From Peronospora farinosa (lineage: Eukaryota > Oomycota > Peronosporomycetes > Peronosporales > Peronosporaceae): DNA of 64,000 nucleotides. Shown here piece after piece: positions 55,229 to 64,000 of the stretch. Each line of letters opens with the position of its first letter. The first letter of the stretch is position 1. The notes beneath the pieces are model-generated. The model saw only the letters and a list, made by a program, of their open reading frames with translations, ran no database searches and was not told the origin of the DNA. The DNA lies in contig CANTFK010000994.1 of the NCBI GenBank assembly GCA_947646735.1, positions 62,001 to 126,000 on the forward strand. The letters run 5' to 3'. Made by a program: the position numbers and the translations under genes.

Positions 55229-56065
55229 TCATTTCGACATCCGATAATGCTGATCATTTTGAATTAACATTTCCAGCTCTTCAAGCCGTTCCCGGTCGAT
55301 ATGCGGCTGCATCTGCCATGATGCTATATACATGATCACTGTGTCATGTTTTGAGCACTCAAATATGTCGCTAGCGATCAACGACTTGGCCACTAGCTCG
55401 TGCTCGTACATGGCCAGCACCTCCAACAGAATTAGCTCTGGCAATGAGACCATTAGGACAACAATTGTATGCAGCTTTATCGAGGTTCAAGCAGGCTTGA
55501 ATTGTCCTACCGTATCGCTGTCTTTGTTTGTCATCTAAAACCGTTGCCAGGTCGTCCGACAACAAGCGCCGCATTCGCGCATAAACGTCCGCCTATATCG
55601 CAAGCAACGAGGTCAGCAACGACAACAGCAGCAGAAAAAAACCTGCATGTTTTCACTTACCAATCCATTGACTTCGTTCTGCAATCGATTGCAGCATCGA
55701 TGCGCCAAATCCCATAACTGCAGAATGAAATGCCCACCCCAACATCAGACCAGCACAGTCCAACGAAATGACCCCTTTCCTCTTGTAATCGCTGATCTGT
55801 CCACGCACCCGTGACGATGCACGACCTTGTAACTGTTCGCAATCGGCCAGCGATCCCCAGTGCTCCCCAGTCAGATATCTGCGTATCGTGTCATTAGTTC
55901 GAATGTACTTGGTCCTGCCAATGGGTGCTAATGCAACACAACTCACGTAGTTTTCTGTACACTGTCAGCTACACTAGCAAGCTGCTTCTGTCCCCGTGCG
56001 CATCCTTCCTGCCACTCCAACTCGAGCTTCTTATACGAGCTCCACCACCAGCATGTATGAACCAT
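55229..56065 (-). CDS. conserved hypothetical protein, multi-exon
   Basis: I propose these minus-strand pieces: 56065-55947 (MVHTCWWWSSYKKLELEWQ to SVADSVQKT), 55914-55660 (TKYIRTNDTIRRYL to SMLQSIAERSQWI), about 55595-55514 (ADVYARMRRLLSDDLATVL) and about 55443-55229 (ELILLEVLAMYEHELVAK to RMSK). The last intron has good GT-AG borders. The first would be only 32 bp, and the second junction does not keep phase, so the model or the sequence is imperfect. The product is helical with charged residues, a Gly/Ala-rich segment (GLMLGWAFHSAVMGFG) and no motif I recognise. It diverges from the App1-like gene. Confidence 0.55.
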
Positions 56066-56722
56066 GACCATTTGTTATTAAATCGTGCGTCGAAATCAAA
56101 ACCTGTATACTGGCATGTCCATGGTCCATACATGCTAAAACAAAGGGTTGATAAGCGTGACGCGCCGTCCCCATCGCCCTTGAAGTTTAGTGCATTGGAA
56201 ACAGATGGGGAGCTAGTTCACTTTCCATTCAGAAAAAGGACGGGCTACAGGATGAAAAGCTCACTCTTGCATGGCTACAATACGCCATAAAACTGTCCTT
56301 TCCTGCTTGTTTTGATGCAACCTCGTTACATCTTTTTCTTGTCCAGCAGGACATAGTACCTTCTAATAGAAACAGGATTTTCTACTGCTGCTGCTGCACA
56401 TCCTTGCTGTTTAATGGATGGACAGCATTCAAGTTGCCTCGACGCTAGAGCATTGGCTATAAACCCATTGCATCATCATATGTGACAACGTCATCAGCAT
56501 TGAACGGCCATCATGTCGAGCCAAATGGCATCATTCCTTTTTAATTGGTCGAGAGAATGCATACACGATGTGCGATGCCAACGGTACAATCCGATTTAGA
56601 TTGTGCACAAGACCCTTTTGTTCTCGGTAGGTTTTTCTGCAATGCACCTTTTATTCCAGTCCACAGTGTGTTAATTTGGGCGCTTTAAGTGTGACGCACC
56701 CTTGTTTTGGGTCTCGTAGGGA
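56066..56722. other. divergent promoter region
   Basis: About 650 bp between two divergent genes. A 120-codon frame on the plus strand (to 56290) shows no domain and starts inside the opposite gene, so I did not call it. Confidence 0.5.
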
Positions 56723-59700
56723 ATGACGACACTCGACAACAAGCGTCTATCCGCCTGTCCCGCAGTTTCTAAAGCGCAGCGCAACGGCAATTGCTTCTCT
56801 GACGCGCCTTGTCTCCAGTCTCTTTTCTTTCTCATGACGGTGACGATGCAGACACACGTAAATCAAATCAAGACGTCTCCACTGTCGCTTCGGGCCAAAC
56901 CACAGACTTTAAAGACCCATACAAAGATCAAGACACAAGGCAAGAAGAAGAAGAAGAAGGAACCAGCCACGAGCGCTCTTGTGCTTGTCGCCATTATCTT
57001 TCTTGGTGTATTATTGACGCTTGTTGTCATGGCTTTTTTTGCCTATGCACCGTTACTGTGTGCATCGTGGCTTGGTATTATGTACGTCATTGTGCTCTAT
57101 CTCTCGACAGAATCCAATTGGCGGTGGCATGACGCTCAAGAGTTTGAAAATCGTTTCTGGACTGGGACTGCTTTTATGTTTAGTGCTGGTGTTGTATACA
57201 TTCGAGACTCACCACTTGCAGTGGGTCAATGGAATTCGACCCTTGGCCTTGTGCTTGTCTTTGGCTTTACAATGAGCGTCCATTATTTTGACAGGTTTTT
57301 ACACCGACAAGAGATTAGTCGTAGACCGAGACTTAAAGAAGCTACAAGACATTTCTCACATAAGTTATTCAAGTACAAGGCCACAGCAGAAGAAAAGACA
57401 AATCTTCTTGTCGAGTGTGTAGGTCGCATTGACCGCCACTATTTACCCAGTACTATTAATAATATGATCAATCTCGCAGAAGTGAAGCGCCGTGAGCACA
57501 AGATCTTTCGGATTCTTGCTGGAGCAGGGAAGGACGAGCTGAATTACGTGGTGAACCACATCCCACTGGCGCTACTGTTCTACAAAGTTAAAGATCACTC
57601 GAGAATGCGCGAGGATCAGAGTCGAACGCTGATGCTCGACTTGCTCTGCATCACGCGATTAGCAGATCTATCAGTCATGTCTCGAGCATTGTTGCTGGAC
57701 GCTCTGATGGTGATGAAGATCAGTGCACACCCAATGGCTGAAAAGTGGGTGCGCAATATTATTTTAAAAACGCAAGGGGACGATCTAAGTAATCTCAAGA
57801 CGTACACGGATGCAAAGGGGGACTTTCATAGTATGCACAAACTGGTATTTAACGATATTCGTGACCCGATGATTCGAGCTGACATTCTGAGTCACATCCA
57901 GCGCGAAGCAAGTGTGCAAATTGCGCACATGCGTCTCGGAACGAAACGCGGCCGTAGTCGGAAGCAGCAAGCGTGGCGCAAGGTACTTAGTGATGTGGAC
58001 GATACGCTCTATTCTTCAGGCGGACGGTATCCAGCAGGCTTGGACACGCGCTACCCGCGACATACGCTGTATCCAGGAGTATTGCCATTTTATCGCGAGC
58101 TGGACATGGGCACGGTTGGTCCAGATGACTGGACTGACGAACGTGTCGGCAATCTTGTGTTTCTTTCCGCGCGACCACACGTGTATAAGGATATGTCTGA
58201 GAAAAAGTCGTACGCAAAGTTTGCTGCATTGCACGAAAAGATGGGCATGCACACGCTGCCTACGATGCTTGCAGGTAATCTGAAGTCAGGTCGTGCTTTT
58301 ATGTGGCAAGGTGACTTGGAGCCAATGGCGCAAAAGAAATTTGAAAACTTTAGCGAGTTTTACCAACTCTACCCGGAGTTTAAACACGTTTTTGTCGGCG
58401 ATAACGGGCAAGCTGATCTGCGTGCCGCCGAGCTTATTGTGGAGAAATTTGGTTCTGATGCTTTGGAGGCGGCTTTTTTTCAGCGCGTGCAGCCCATGGA
58501 AAAAATGTATAACTACCACTCGAAAGAGGACTTGGAGCGTTGGCGCAAAATGAATATAATTTTCTTCGATACGTACGTGGGTGCAGCAGTTGAGGCTTTT
58601 CGTATGAAGAAGATTCGACTTAGTGGGCTAAAGAAGATTGCTGATGATGCTGGATTGTCATTCGAGAGTATTCATACGTGGCTTACTCCTCAAAGTCGCG
58701 AACGTGCAAGATTGCTACTCAACCGTGATCTCGCCATGGCAAACGCGCTGCTATCTAAGAAGTATGAACCATCACCTCTCGTTATGAAGCCTCAATTGTT
58801 TGCTCTAAACTTGCTTGTCCGCACTCCAATTGGACGTGGCATCATTCGCAAATTTCGTGGGACCGATGGTATCTATCGAGTGGATTTGACAGGATGGCAG
58901 CCAGCAACAAGAAGTCAGAAACGAGTCCAAGCGTTTTTCACCGAAGACAGCCTCAAAGCTTACGTTAGTTCGGACATATCGCCTATAGCGAACAGCTCTT
59001 TACATTATGTCAAGTTTTACCCACCACAACCACCTGTGCGACTTTTTGCATCACACTCGCTGGTAAAAACACTGTTTGGTATTGGTCGTGTACTGAGTTA
59101 CCGCGCACAAGATGGCATTTACACAGTATCTATCCTCGGTGACCAGAACATGCTGCATATGACGGCGTATTTGAAGGGGGATTCGCTGGAACCTGTGGAT
59201 GATGCATTCTTGAAGAGCTATACAACAAACGGCTCAACGTCACCGCGAATGTTTGCTGGAGTGCGCTCTGGTATCGGCTTTATTACGAAGAAGCTGATCA
59301 CATTTGTACCTGGTGCTTCTGGCGTGAAGCCGTTGTTTGCGGTGGCGGGGGTTGTAAACTCGCCTTTTGGGCGTGGCGTGGTTGTCAATTTTCGCGGAGA
59401 GGACCGTGTTTACGAGTTACGACTGTTGCGCAGCGAGTGCAAAACTCGAAGCGGTGATTTGGCGTCACATGTAAGTGCGTTTGTGCAAGAGCGGTACCTG
59501 CAACTCGGCCCTGTGCCACCTCGAAGCTTTTTATCCATGTTTGGATTGCGTACAAGCAAGAACGCAGTCGTACCAGCGGTAGAACCTGTTCCGATTGGCT
59601 CTCGTGTTACGACAATATACGGCAAGGGTATCGTTTGCAGCTATCGCTCAGCTGATGATGTCTACGCAGTTGCACTGACTGACTGGACTCTTGCCGACGG

Positions 59701-60673
59701 CAATGACGTGATGGCCTATCTTACAAAAGACTTTGTCACTCCTGTTGATGTGGCCTCGGAAGTCGATGTAGTTACTACTAAGGAGGTATCGACGGAGAGA
59801 AGAGTTCCTGCTCCTTCGGGAAGCGGTGGCATTTTCCAGATGTTCCGTTATAGCTTTACGCCCTCTGATGCGGGTACAGTTGAAGTAGTTGCCCCATATG
59901 CTGATGAGGCTGGCGTCAAGCGTCAGATTGATACCGTATTTGGTCTGGCCAATACAGCCATGAGCCAACCGTACCACGGGTGCCTTAAGGCTACTCTCCT
60001 GAATTCTGATTATGAGGGGGCCGTTGTTTACGTCCAAGCAAGCAAAGTGAAGGAGATTCCGGCGTCTTCAACGCGTGCAAGACGTAACACGCTCGAGTTA
60101 CTGGCGAGCCCATTTAGCTACCTACTTTCCGGTAATGCGAGTGATCTAGCTGAAACAACCGACAAGAAGACACTTTATCCAATGGGGTCATTGGTAATGA
60201 CACCGTTTGGTGAGGGCACTGTACGATTGCATCGACGCACCGACGACATTTACGTGATAGATTTGCCGTCAATGCACGGTTTCTTTCATGTGAGCAGCCT
60301 CCAGCGCCCTGTGCGTGGCATAGTTGGGCAGCCAGTCGACACAATCTATGGATCGGGGATATTGGAGCAGATTCGCGAAGAGGACGGAGTGCACGTTGTA
60401 ATTCTACGGCTTGGCTTAACTACTTCAGAAGCTCGTGCGTACCTGCATCCTCCTAACGTAATTGGGACTATCAAGGCATCTCGTGGTGATTTAGTGATGA
60501 CACCTTTTGGTTCGGGTGTCGTGATGCAGTTTCGTTCGCACGATGGCTATTATCGCGTGGCTTTGGACTGGGATTCTGACGGGGAGAGCCACATCTCGGC
60601 CTACATCAGTGAGGACAGTCTCGTTCGCACCGGTTTAGTCGATAAAAATCCACCGGGTTGCATCGTCATGTAA
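56723..60673 (+). CDS. App1-like HAD phosphatase with N-terminal membrane helices, SH3-like repeats and CaaX box
   Basis: Single-exon protein of 1,316 residues. After a Lys-rich stretch (KIKTQGKKKKKKE) there are hydrophobic segments at about 85-130 and 148-190, so it is likely membrane-bound. The catalytic region at about 415-600 has SDVDDTLYSSGGRYPAGLD, LVFLSARPHVYKD and HVFVGDNGQADLRAAEL, the HAD-type DxDxT, Ser/Thr and GDxxxxD motifs of App1-like phosphatidate phosphatases. Residues about 690-1300 hold eight repeats of ~55 residues built on GxGxVxxFRxxDGIYxVxL (for example RTPIGRGIIRKFRGTDGIYRV and VMTPFGSGVVMQFRSHDGYY). The fifth is degenerate. The protein ends PPGCIVM, a farnesylation-type box. 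Lipid phosphatase activity is inference; the repeats are not a family I can name. Confidence 0.75.
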   Translation: MTTLDNKRLSACPAVSKAQRNGNCFSDAPCLQSLFFLMTVTMQTHVNQIKTSPLSLRAKPQTLKTHTKIKTQGKKKKKKEPATSALVLVAIIFLGVLLTLVVMAFFAYAPLLCASWLGIMYVIVLYLSTESNWRWHDAQEFENRFWTGTAFMFSAGVVYIRDSPLAVGQWNSTLGLVLVFGFTMSVHYFDRFLHRQEISRRPRLKEATRHFSHKLFKYKATAEEKTNLLVECVGRIDRHYLPSTINNMINLAEVKRREHKIFRILAGAGKDELNYVVNHIPLALLFYKVKDHSRMREDQSRTLMLDLLCITRLADLSVMSRALLLDALMVMKISAHPMAEKWVRNIILKTQGDDLSNLKTYTDAKGDFHSMHKLVFNDIRDPMIRADILSHIQREASVQIAHMRLGTKRGRSRKQQAWRKVLSDVDDTLYSSGGRYPAGLDTRYPRHTLYPGVLPFYRELDMGTVGPDDWTDERVGNLVFLSARPHVYKDMSEKKSYAKFAALHEKMGMHTLPTMLAGNLKSGRAFMWQGDLEPMAQKKFENFSEFYQLYPEFKHVFVGDNGQADLRAAELIVEKFGSDALEAAFFQRVQPMEKMYNYHSKEDLERWRKMNIIFFDTYVGAAVEAFRMKKIRLSGLKKIADDAGLSFESIHTWLTPQSRERARLLLNRDLAMANALLSKKYEPSPLVMKPQLFALNLLVRTPIGRGIIRKFRGTDGIYRVDLTGWQPATRSQKRVQAFFTEDSLKAYVSSDISPIANSSLHYVKFYPPQPPVRLFASHSLVKTLFGIGRVLSYRAQDGIYTVSILGDQNMLHMTAYLKGDSLEPVDDAFLKSYTTNGSTSPRMFAGVRSGIGFITKKLITFVPGASGVKPLFAVAGVVNSPFGRGVVVNFRGEDRVYELRLLRSECKTRSGDLASHVSAFVQERYLQLGPVPPRSFLSMFGLRTSKNAVVPAVEPVPIGSRVTTIYGKGIVCSYRSADDVYAVALTDWTLADGNDVMAYLTKDFVTPVDVASEVDVVTTKEVSTERRVPAPSGSGGIFQMFRYSFTPSDAGTVEVVAPYADEAGVKRQIDTVFGLANTAMSQPYHGCLKATLLNSDYEGAVVYVQASKVKEIPASSTRARRNTLELLASPFSYLLSGNASDLAETTDKKTLYPMGSLVMTPFGEGTVRLHRRTDDIYVIDLPSMHGFFHVSSLQRPVRGIVGQPVDTIYGSGILEQIREEDGVHVVILRLGLTTSEARAYLHPPNVIGTIKASRGDLVMTPFGSGVVMQFRSHDGYYRVALDWDSDGESHISAYISEDSLVRTGLVDKNPPGCIVM

Positions 60674-61497
60674 AAAGTTTACTAAGCTTTACCAAGTACA
60701 GTTTTGGATCGTAAGGTGCTGTCATTTTTGCTGGCGTTGAACGTGAAGAAGACATGTTGCTGAGTTCGCAGACGAGTTCCTTCCAAACATCCTCTCATGT
60801 TTCGACTCGATACTACAAACGAATAGAATCAGAAGTCAAAGAGAGGATCGTCAAGTGAGTCTCACAGCAACACAACTTCTCTATCTCTGGCATTTTGGCA
60901 ACAACATTGCAGCCTGTCATGCAAACCGAGACTTGTTTTTAGCCTCGCCAATGACCAACAACAAGAGACTTGCTTCCCAAGTTCAAATTGACGAGCGTTT
61001 GCTTTAATGCGCACGCTTGTTGTGCGGCAGCACAGCTACTCGAATATACTCATGGTCGGTTATCTTGAGAAAAGGGTGCCTTGGTGCTCTGCGTCATCCC
61101 TTCACCTCACACAATGCTCACTCCATGACGAGACCTGCAGTTCTTAGCTGCCTCGTGTCGACCCACCCCTTCAATATCCAGCTATGCCGTTCCTACAAAA
61201 AGCACAGCTACAGTCCTCATCGAGACATGCCTTGCAACCTCTAAGAACAAAAGAAGAAAACAATACAATTCCAATTCACACCCACCAGTAACTGCTTCTG
61301 AAGGTGCTGATACAATTAAAACCTTCTCCTTCGTCGTAGCTGGAGACAGTTGGCAGTAAACCAAACACTTGGTCTTCACAAATCCATTCGACATGTTCTT
61401 AACTTGTCTATCAAGTGACATTCCCTTTTTCACGCGCTCTAGACACAGTGGCATCTCTAGTCTGTAGTCGTATCATCCTTACTATTTGACCACAACA
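60674..61497. other. intergenic region
   Basis: About 820 bp between two plus-strand genes. A 75-codon frame at 61017 shows no features. No RNA gene or repeat seen. Confidence 0.55.
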
Positions 61498-62064
61498 ATG
61501 CAGAATAGACTTGTCAACGTGGTCCCAATACTTCCGAGGATAACTGTCATTCTTGTCGCGAGTCCAGAAAGACGAGGGATTTCTTCCGTTCAACCTCGTC
61601 ACCAGTTACACAACTCGACGACGTCGACATGGAACGCAAGCTTTTGCGAATGCTGCTGCTCTGTAAACTCAACATACTGCTGCATTGTCACTTGTTGTCC
61701 ATGTACGACGATCGCATCGGTGGAAGAAAATTTGGGCGGATCTTACGACCAAACACTGCTGTACTTTGGTGGATTAGCGTTGGGATTTTTCATGTCAATT
61801 GGATTCACTTCAAGCAGCTTTCATCATTCCAATGGACGACTCGGATCTATCAAATTCATCATGTGGATAGCCATTTCAGCCGTGCTTTTGATGATGTTCC
61901 TATTTAGTGTGTGGAGACTCCGGGCACAAACTCGACAGAAGCTTGGCATTCATGGCTCGCCGTTCCTCGACTGCCTCTCGAGTTTCTTCTGCTGCTTCTG
62001 CGTTGTCTCGCAATTGTATCTCGAACTCAAGTGTCACGACAGTCACCCGCGGCAGCAACACTAA
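61498..62064 (+). CDS. PLAC8-family cysteine-rich membrane protein
   Basis: 188 residues from the ATG at 61498. The PLAC8 signature is present: W then clustered cysteines (FCECCCSVNSTYCCIVTCCPCTTIA, residues about 45-70), two hydrophobic segments (YFGGLALGFFMSIGF and KFIMWIAISAVLLMMFLF), and the C-terminal RQKLGIHGSPFLDCLSSFFC..LYLELK. Family members include plant FW2.2/Cadmium-resistance-like and animal PLAC8 proteins, linked to organ size, metal handling or signalling; the role here is unknown. The N-terminal ~40 residues are less certain and may belong to another exon. Confidence 0.72.
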   Translation: MQNRLVNVVPILPRITVILVASPERRGISSVQPRHQLHNSTTSTWNASFCECCCSVNSTYCCIVTCCPCTTIASVEENLGGSYDQTLLYFGGLALGFFMSIGFTSSSFHHSNGRLGSIKFIMWIAISAVLLMMFLFSVWRLRAQTRQKLGIHGSPFLDCLSSFFCCFCVVSQLYLELKCHDSHPRQQH

Positions 62065-62183
62065 ATCAAAGGAGCCAAGCAGGCAACACGTTTACTTCGA
62101 CTGGTCCTGCTGACACGTTGGCCCCGTACGTGGCCATGTAGTATGCAATATACCATAGTATGGACTGTTGAGTGAGCGGTCCA

Positions 62184-63938
62184 TCATTTTGAAGGCTTGT
62201 GACGTGGTACATCCGCCGCATGAGCCCCCATTGTATTTGAGCAAAATGACGGCGACAATGCTAATCTGTAGCCACTGGTAGCGGGTATACCACGGTTTCT
62301 TGCCGAAGCCGTGGTGGTGGGAAGTGTAGAGGCCTCCACGAAGAACGCAGAGCTTTGCTGCGTAGGTGTCTGGAGTAAGTCGTAGTGGTCATCTGAGTAA
62401 ACGTTACGTTGAACGTTTGGCTGGTGTTGACTTTGGTGAGCCTCATGCTGTCGCATCAGCTTGCGACGCTTCCACCAGAGGTAGCAGTACGCGACTCCCA
62501 TCAGGACAATAACAACCATAGTCACAATGATCACGTGCATCCACCACTGCCAGAAGAAGCAAGGCTTATTGGAGAACGAAATGTAGCTGCTAAGCAGGCT
62601 CCTCTTCCTGTCCGTGGAGCCAACACAGTCACAGAAGTCCTTGTCGGCACCCACCGTCTCCACCTTGATGATCTTGCTCGATGTGACGCCGTTCGGGCAG
62701 TTATCTGCTACTGCGAGACCCACACGCTCATTCTCCCGATCGTGCACTGTGAAAAGACCATCCATAAACACGTTGCCGAGCAACGTAAAGGCGCCCTCGG
62801 AAATGCCAAACACGCGGCATGCCAACTCATCTTGACCAGCGGATATCACAAGCGGTCGCCAAATGTACTCTGCCGGAATAGTTACGGTCATCTGCTGCAA
62901 TTTCTCATCGTCGACTGCGAGTGAAATTGTCAAGCCTGGTAGTGAGTGGATGATTGAGTTGACGTTGGTCGGGTCGCATTCACTGGAGCAGCACGCTGAG
63001 CCGTCATTAAATAAAAAGTCGCTGATATCTGACGTCACCTCCTCCACCTGCGATTTTAGTTCAGCAATTACTGCATTGTATACACTCGAAGGGAATATCA
63101 AATTGCTGGACCCCGAGTCAATAATGGCTCTGGGAGAGTTAATCATCTTGCAGTCCAGTCCAAGACTCTGTCCATTGATTCCAATGTCAGTGACGATAAC
63201 ATTAAAGTATTTCTCCTGCACCAACGGCGTGTAAACGATTTCGCCCTTGTAGTACCTCTCTCTGTTTGGTCCTTCCATTCCTCCAAGCAGAAGCTCTCCA
63301 GCATAGAGATTCGTACTGTCTGCCATTAACACGCTGCTTACGTCCATCAACTGCAGCACTCCACACATCTGGAGACTAAAAATATTGCTCAGTCCATAAA
63401 CACTCTGTACATGATCGAAATACGGCGTCCGAGGGTCACTAGAAGGCGATGCAATGGTCGGATACGCCAGCCCAATAATGCCATCAAAATCCCCCGACGA
63501 TAAGAACCCGTCCTCTGATGTAATTTCAGCAAACGGCATGTTCTTGACAATCCCAAGGCCCTGTCCAGAGAAAACATCAAGCACCAATTGACCCGTCCAG
63601 GAGCCACTAACGTAATTGACATTAACATTTGTGCCCTGATCCACACACGTGCTTGAGTCCGCACACGAATATAATTTCTCATTAGGAAGTGAGCAACACT
63701 TGGCCGTAGCTACTGCAGTATTAGCTGAACCCGTGTCGAGCAAAAGATTAAAAGCATTAGCACTGGAACTAGGAGGAGAACTCGATGAGTACAATGGAGA
63801 CCCAATGTTTACTTGGACATAGTATGCAAGACCGGATGGTAATCCCCAGAGCTTTTGCTGTAGAATCTCGTTGCTAGTTACGACATTCCATGACTGTAAT
63901 AGGTTCAATAGCGTTGATGCTGCTAACACCACCTTCAT
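62184..63938 (-). CDS. membrane-anchored aspartic protease (pepsin family A1, BACE/plasmepsin-like layout)
   Basis: Single exon, 584 residues. The ATG at 63938 begins a signal peptide (MKVVLAASTLLNLLQSW). Two catalytic motifs: LLLDTGSANTAV (about 66-77) and AIIDSGSSNLIF (about 272-283). FDGIIGLAYP and LLGNVFMDGLFTVHDRENERVGLA are typical of pepsin-like enzymes. Cys-rich insertions (CCSLPNEKLYSC, ACCSSEC) could form disulfides. A single membrane helix at about 465-490 (VIIVTMVVIVLMGVAYCYLWW) is followed by a 90-residue cytosolic Gln/His/Ser-rich tail, so the protease faces the lumen or the outside. The intact catalytic pair suggests activity; the substrate is unknown. Confidence 0.88.
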   Translation of the reverse strand: MKVVLAASTLLNLLQSWNVVTSNEILQQKLWGLPSGLAYYVQVNIGSPLYSSSSPPSSSANAFNLLLDTGSANTAVATAKCCSLPNEKLYSCADSSTCVDQGTNVNVNYVSGSWTGQLVLDVFSGQGLGIVKNMPFAEITSEDGFLSSGDFDGIIGLAYPTIASPSSDPRTPYFDHVQSVYGLSNIFSLQMCGVLQLMDVSSVLMADSTNLYAGELLLGGMEGPNRERYYKGEIVYTPLVQEKYFNVIVTDIGINGQSLGLDCKMINSPRAIIDSGSSNLIFPSSVYNAVIAELKSQVEEVTSDISDFLFNDGSACCSSECDPTNVNSIIHSLPGLTISLAVDDEKLQQMTVTIPAEYIWRPLVISAGQDELACRVFGISEGAFTLLGNVFMDGLFTVHDRENERVGLAVADNCPNGVTSSKIIKVETVGADKDFCDCVGSTDRKRSLLSSYISFSNKPCFFWQWWMHVIIVTMVVIVLMGVAYCYLWWKRRKLMRQHEAHQSQHQPNVQRNVYSDDHYDLLQTPTQQSSAFFVEASTLPTTTASARNRGIPATSGYRLALSPSFCSNTMGAHAADVPRHKPSK

Positions 63939-64000
63939 GGACACTGTGCAGGAGCCTATTTTGTGCAGCTTTCATCACTTTTAATTCGATAACCTGTGAT

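Noticed and set aside
55925..56290. 121-codon plus-strand frame upstream of the App1-like gene
   Set aside because: Overlaps the first exon of the conserved unknown gene on the other strand and shows no domain.

Overview
The window is eukaryotic and looks like an oomycete chromosome, most likely a Phytophthora or downy-mildew relative. The evidence is short GT-AG introns (about 50-130 bp), a GCTCATT-type initiator upstream of a heat-shock-factor gene, Ty3/Gypsy elements of the kind common in Peronosporales, and a compact gene block with mitochondrial, secretory and signalling genes. No rRNA, tRNA, CRISPR array or bacterial operon was seen.

Bases 1-14183 are a repeat-rich arm. They hold: the end of a Gypsy element leaving the window on the left (E0: gag fragment plus its 5' LTR at 700-1341); a decayed integrase of another family (1612-2380); and a nearly complete but broken Gypsy element on the minus strand (E6, 2603-10664). 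Next comes a roughly 3.3 kb single-copy island with two intronless minus-strand genes. One is a complete calcineurin-like metallophosphoesterase; the other is an unnamed protein. Both look fungal rather than oomycete to me.

Bases 14184-37543 are one nested structure. A host Gypsy element (E1) has lost most of pol and has been split by a solo LTR and by three insertions of one LTR family: E3 (15267-19640, target duplication TCTA, inside the solo LTR), E4 (20248-30379, duplication AGTC, gag-pol bearing) and E5 (31346-36303, duplication ATGC, opposite orientation). The LTRs of this family carry a 20-21 bp GTCGAC minisatellite and a stem-loop holding a TATATTT plus poly-C tract. In E6, E1 and E4 the space between integrase and 3' LTR holds an open reading frame on the strand opposite to pol, rich in Ser/Pro/Gln and with a coiled coil. 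This is the strongest candidate for something undescribed.

Bases 38000-64000 are a host gene block: an F-BAR-like/SBF2-like protein, signal peptidase complex subunit 3, a four-helix membrane protein, mitochondrial methionyl-tRNA formyltransferase, neuroguidin, a heat-shock factor, kaptin (KICSTOR), mitochondrial intermediate peptidase, a PH-domain protein ending in a CaaX-like box, a conserved unknown protein, a large App1-like HAD phosphatase with eight SH3-like repeats and a CIVM prenylation box, a PLAC8 protein and a membrane-anchored aspartic protease. They are individually transcribed eukaryotic genes on both strands and do not form one pathway. Organelle maturation (formyltransferase, intermediate peptidase) and membrane/lipid signalling (PH, F-BAR, App1-like) recur.
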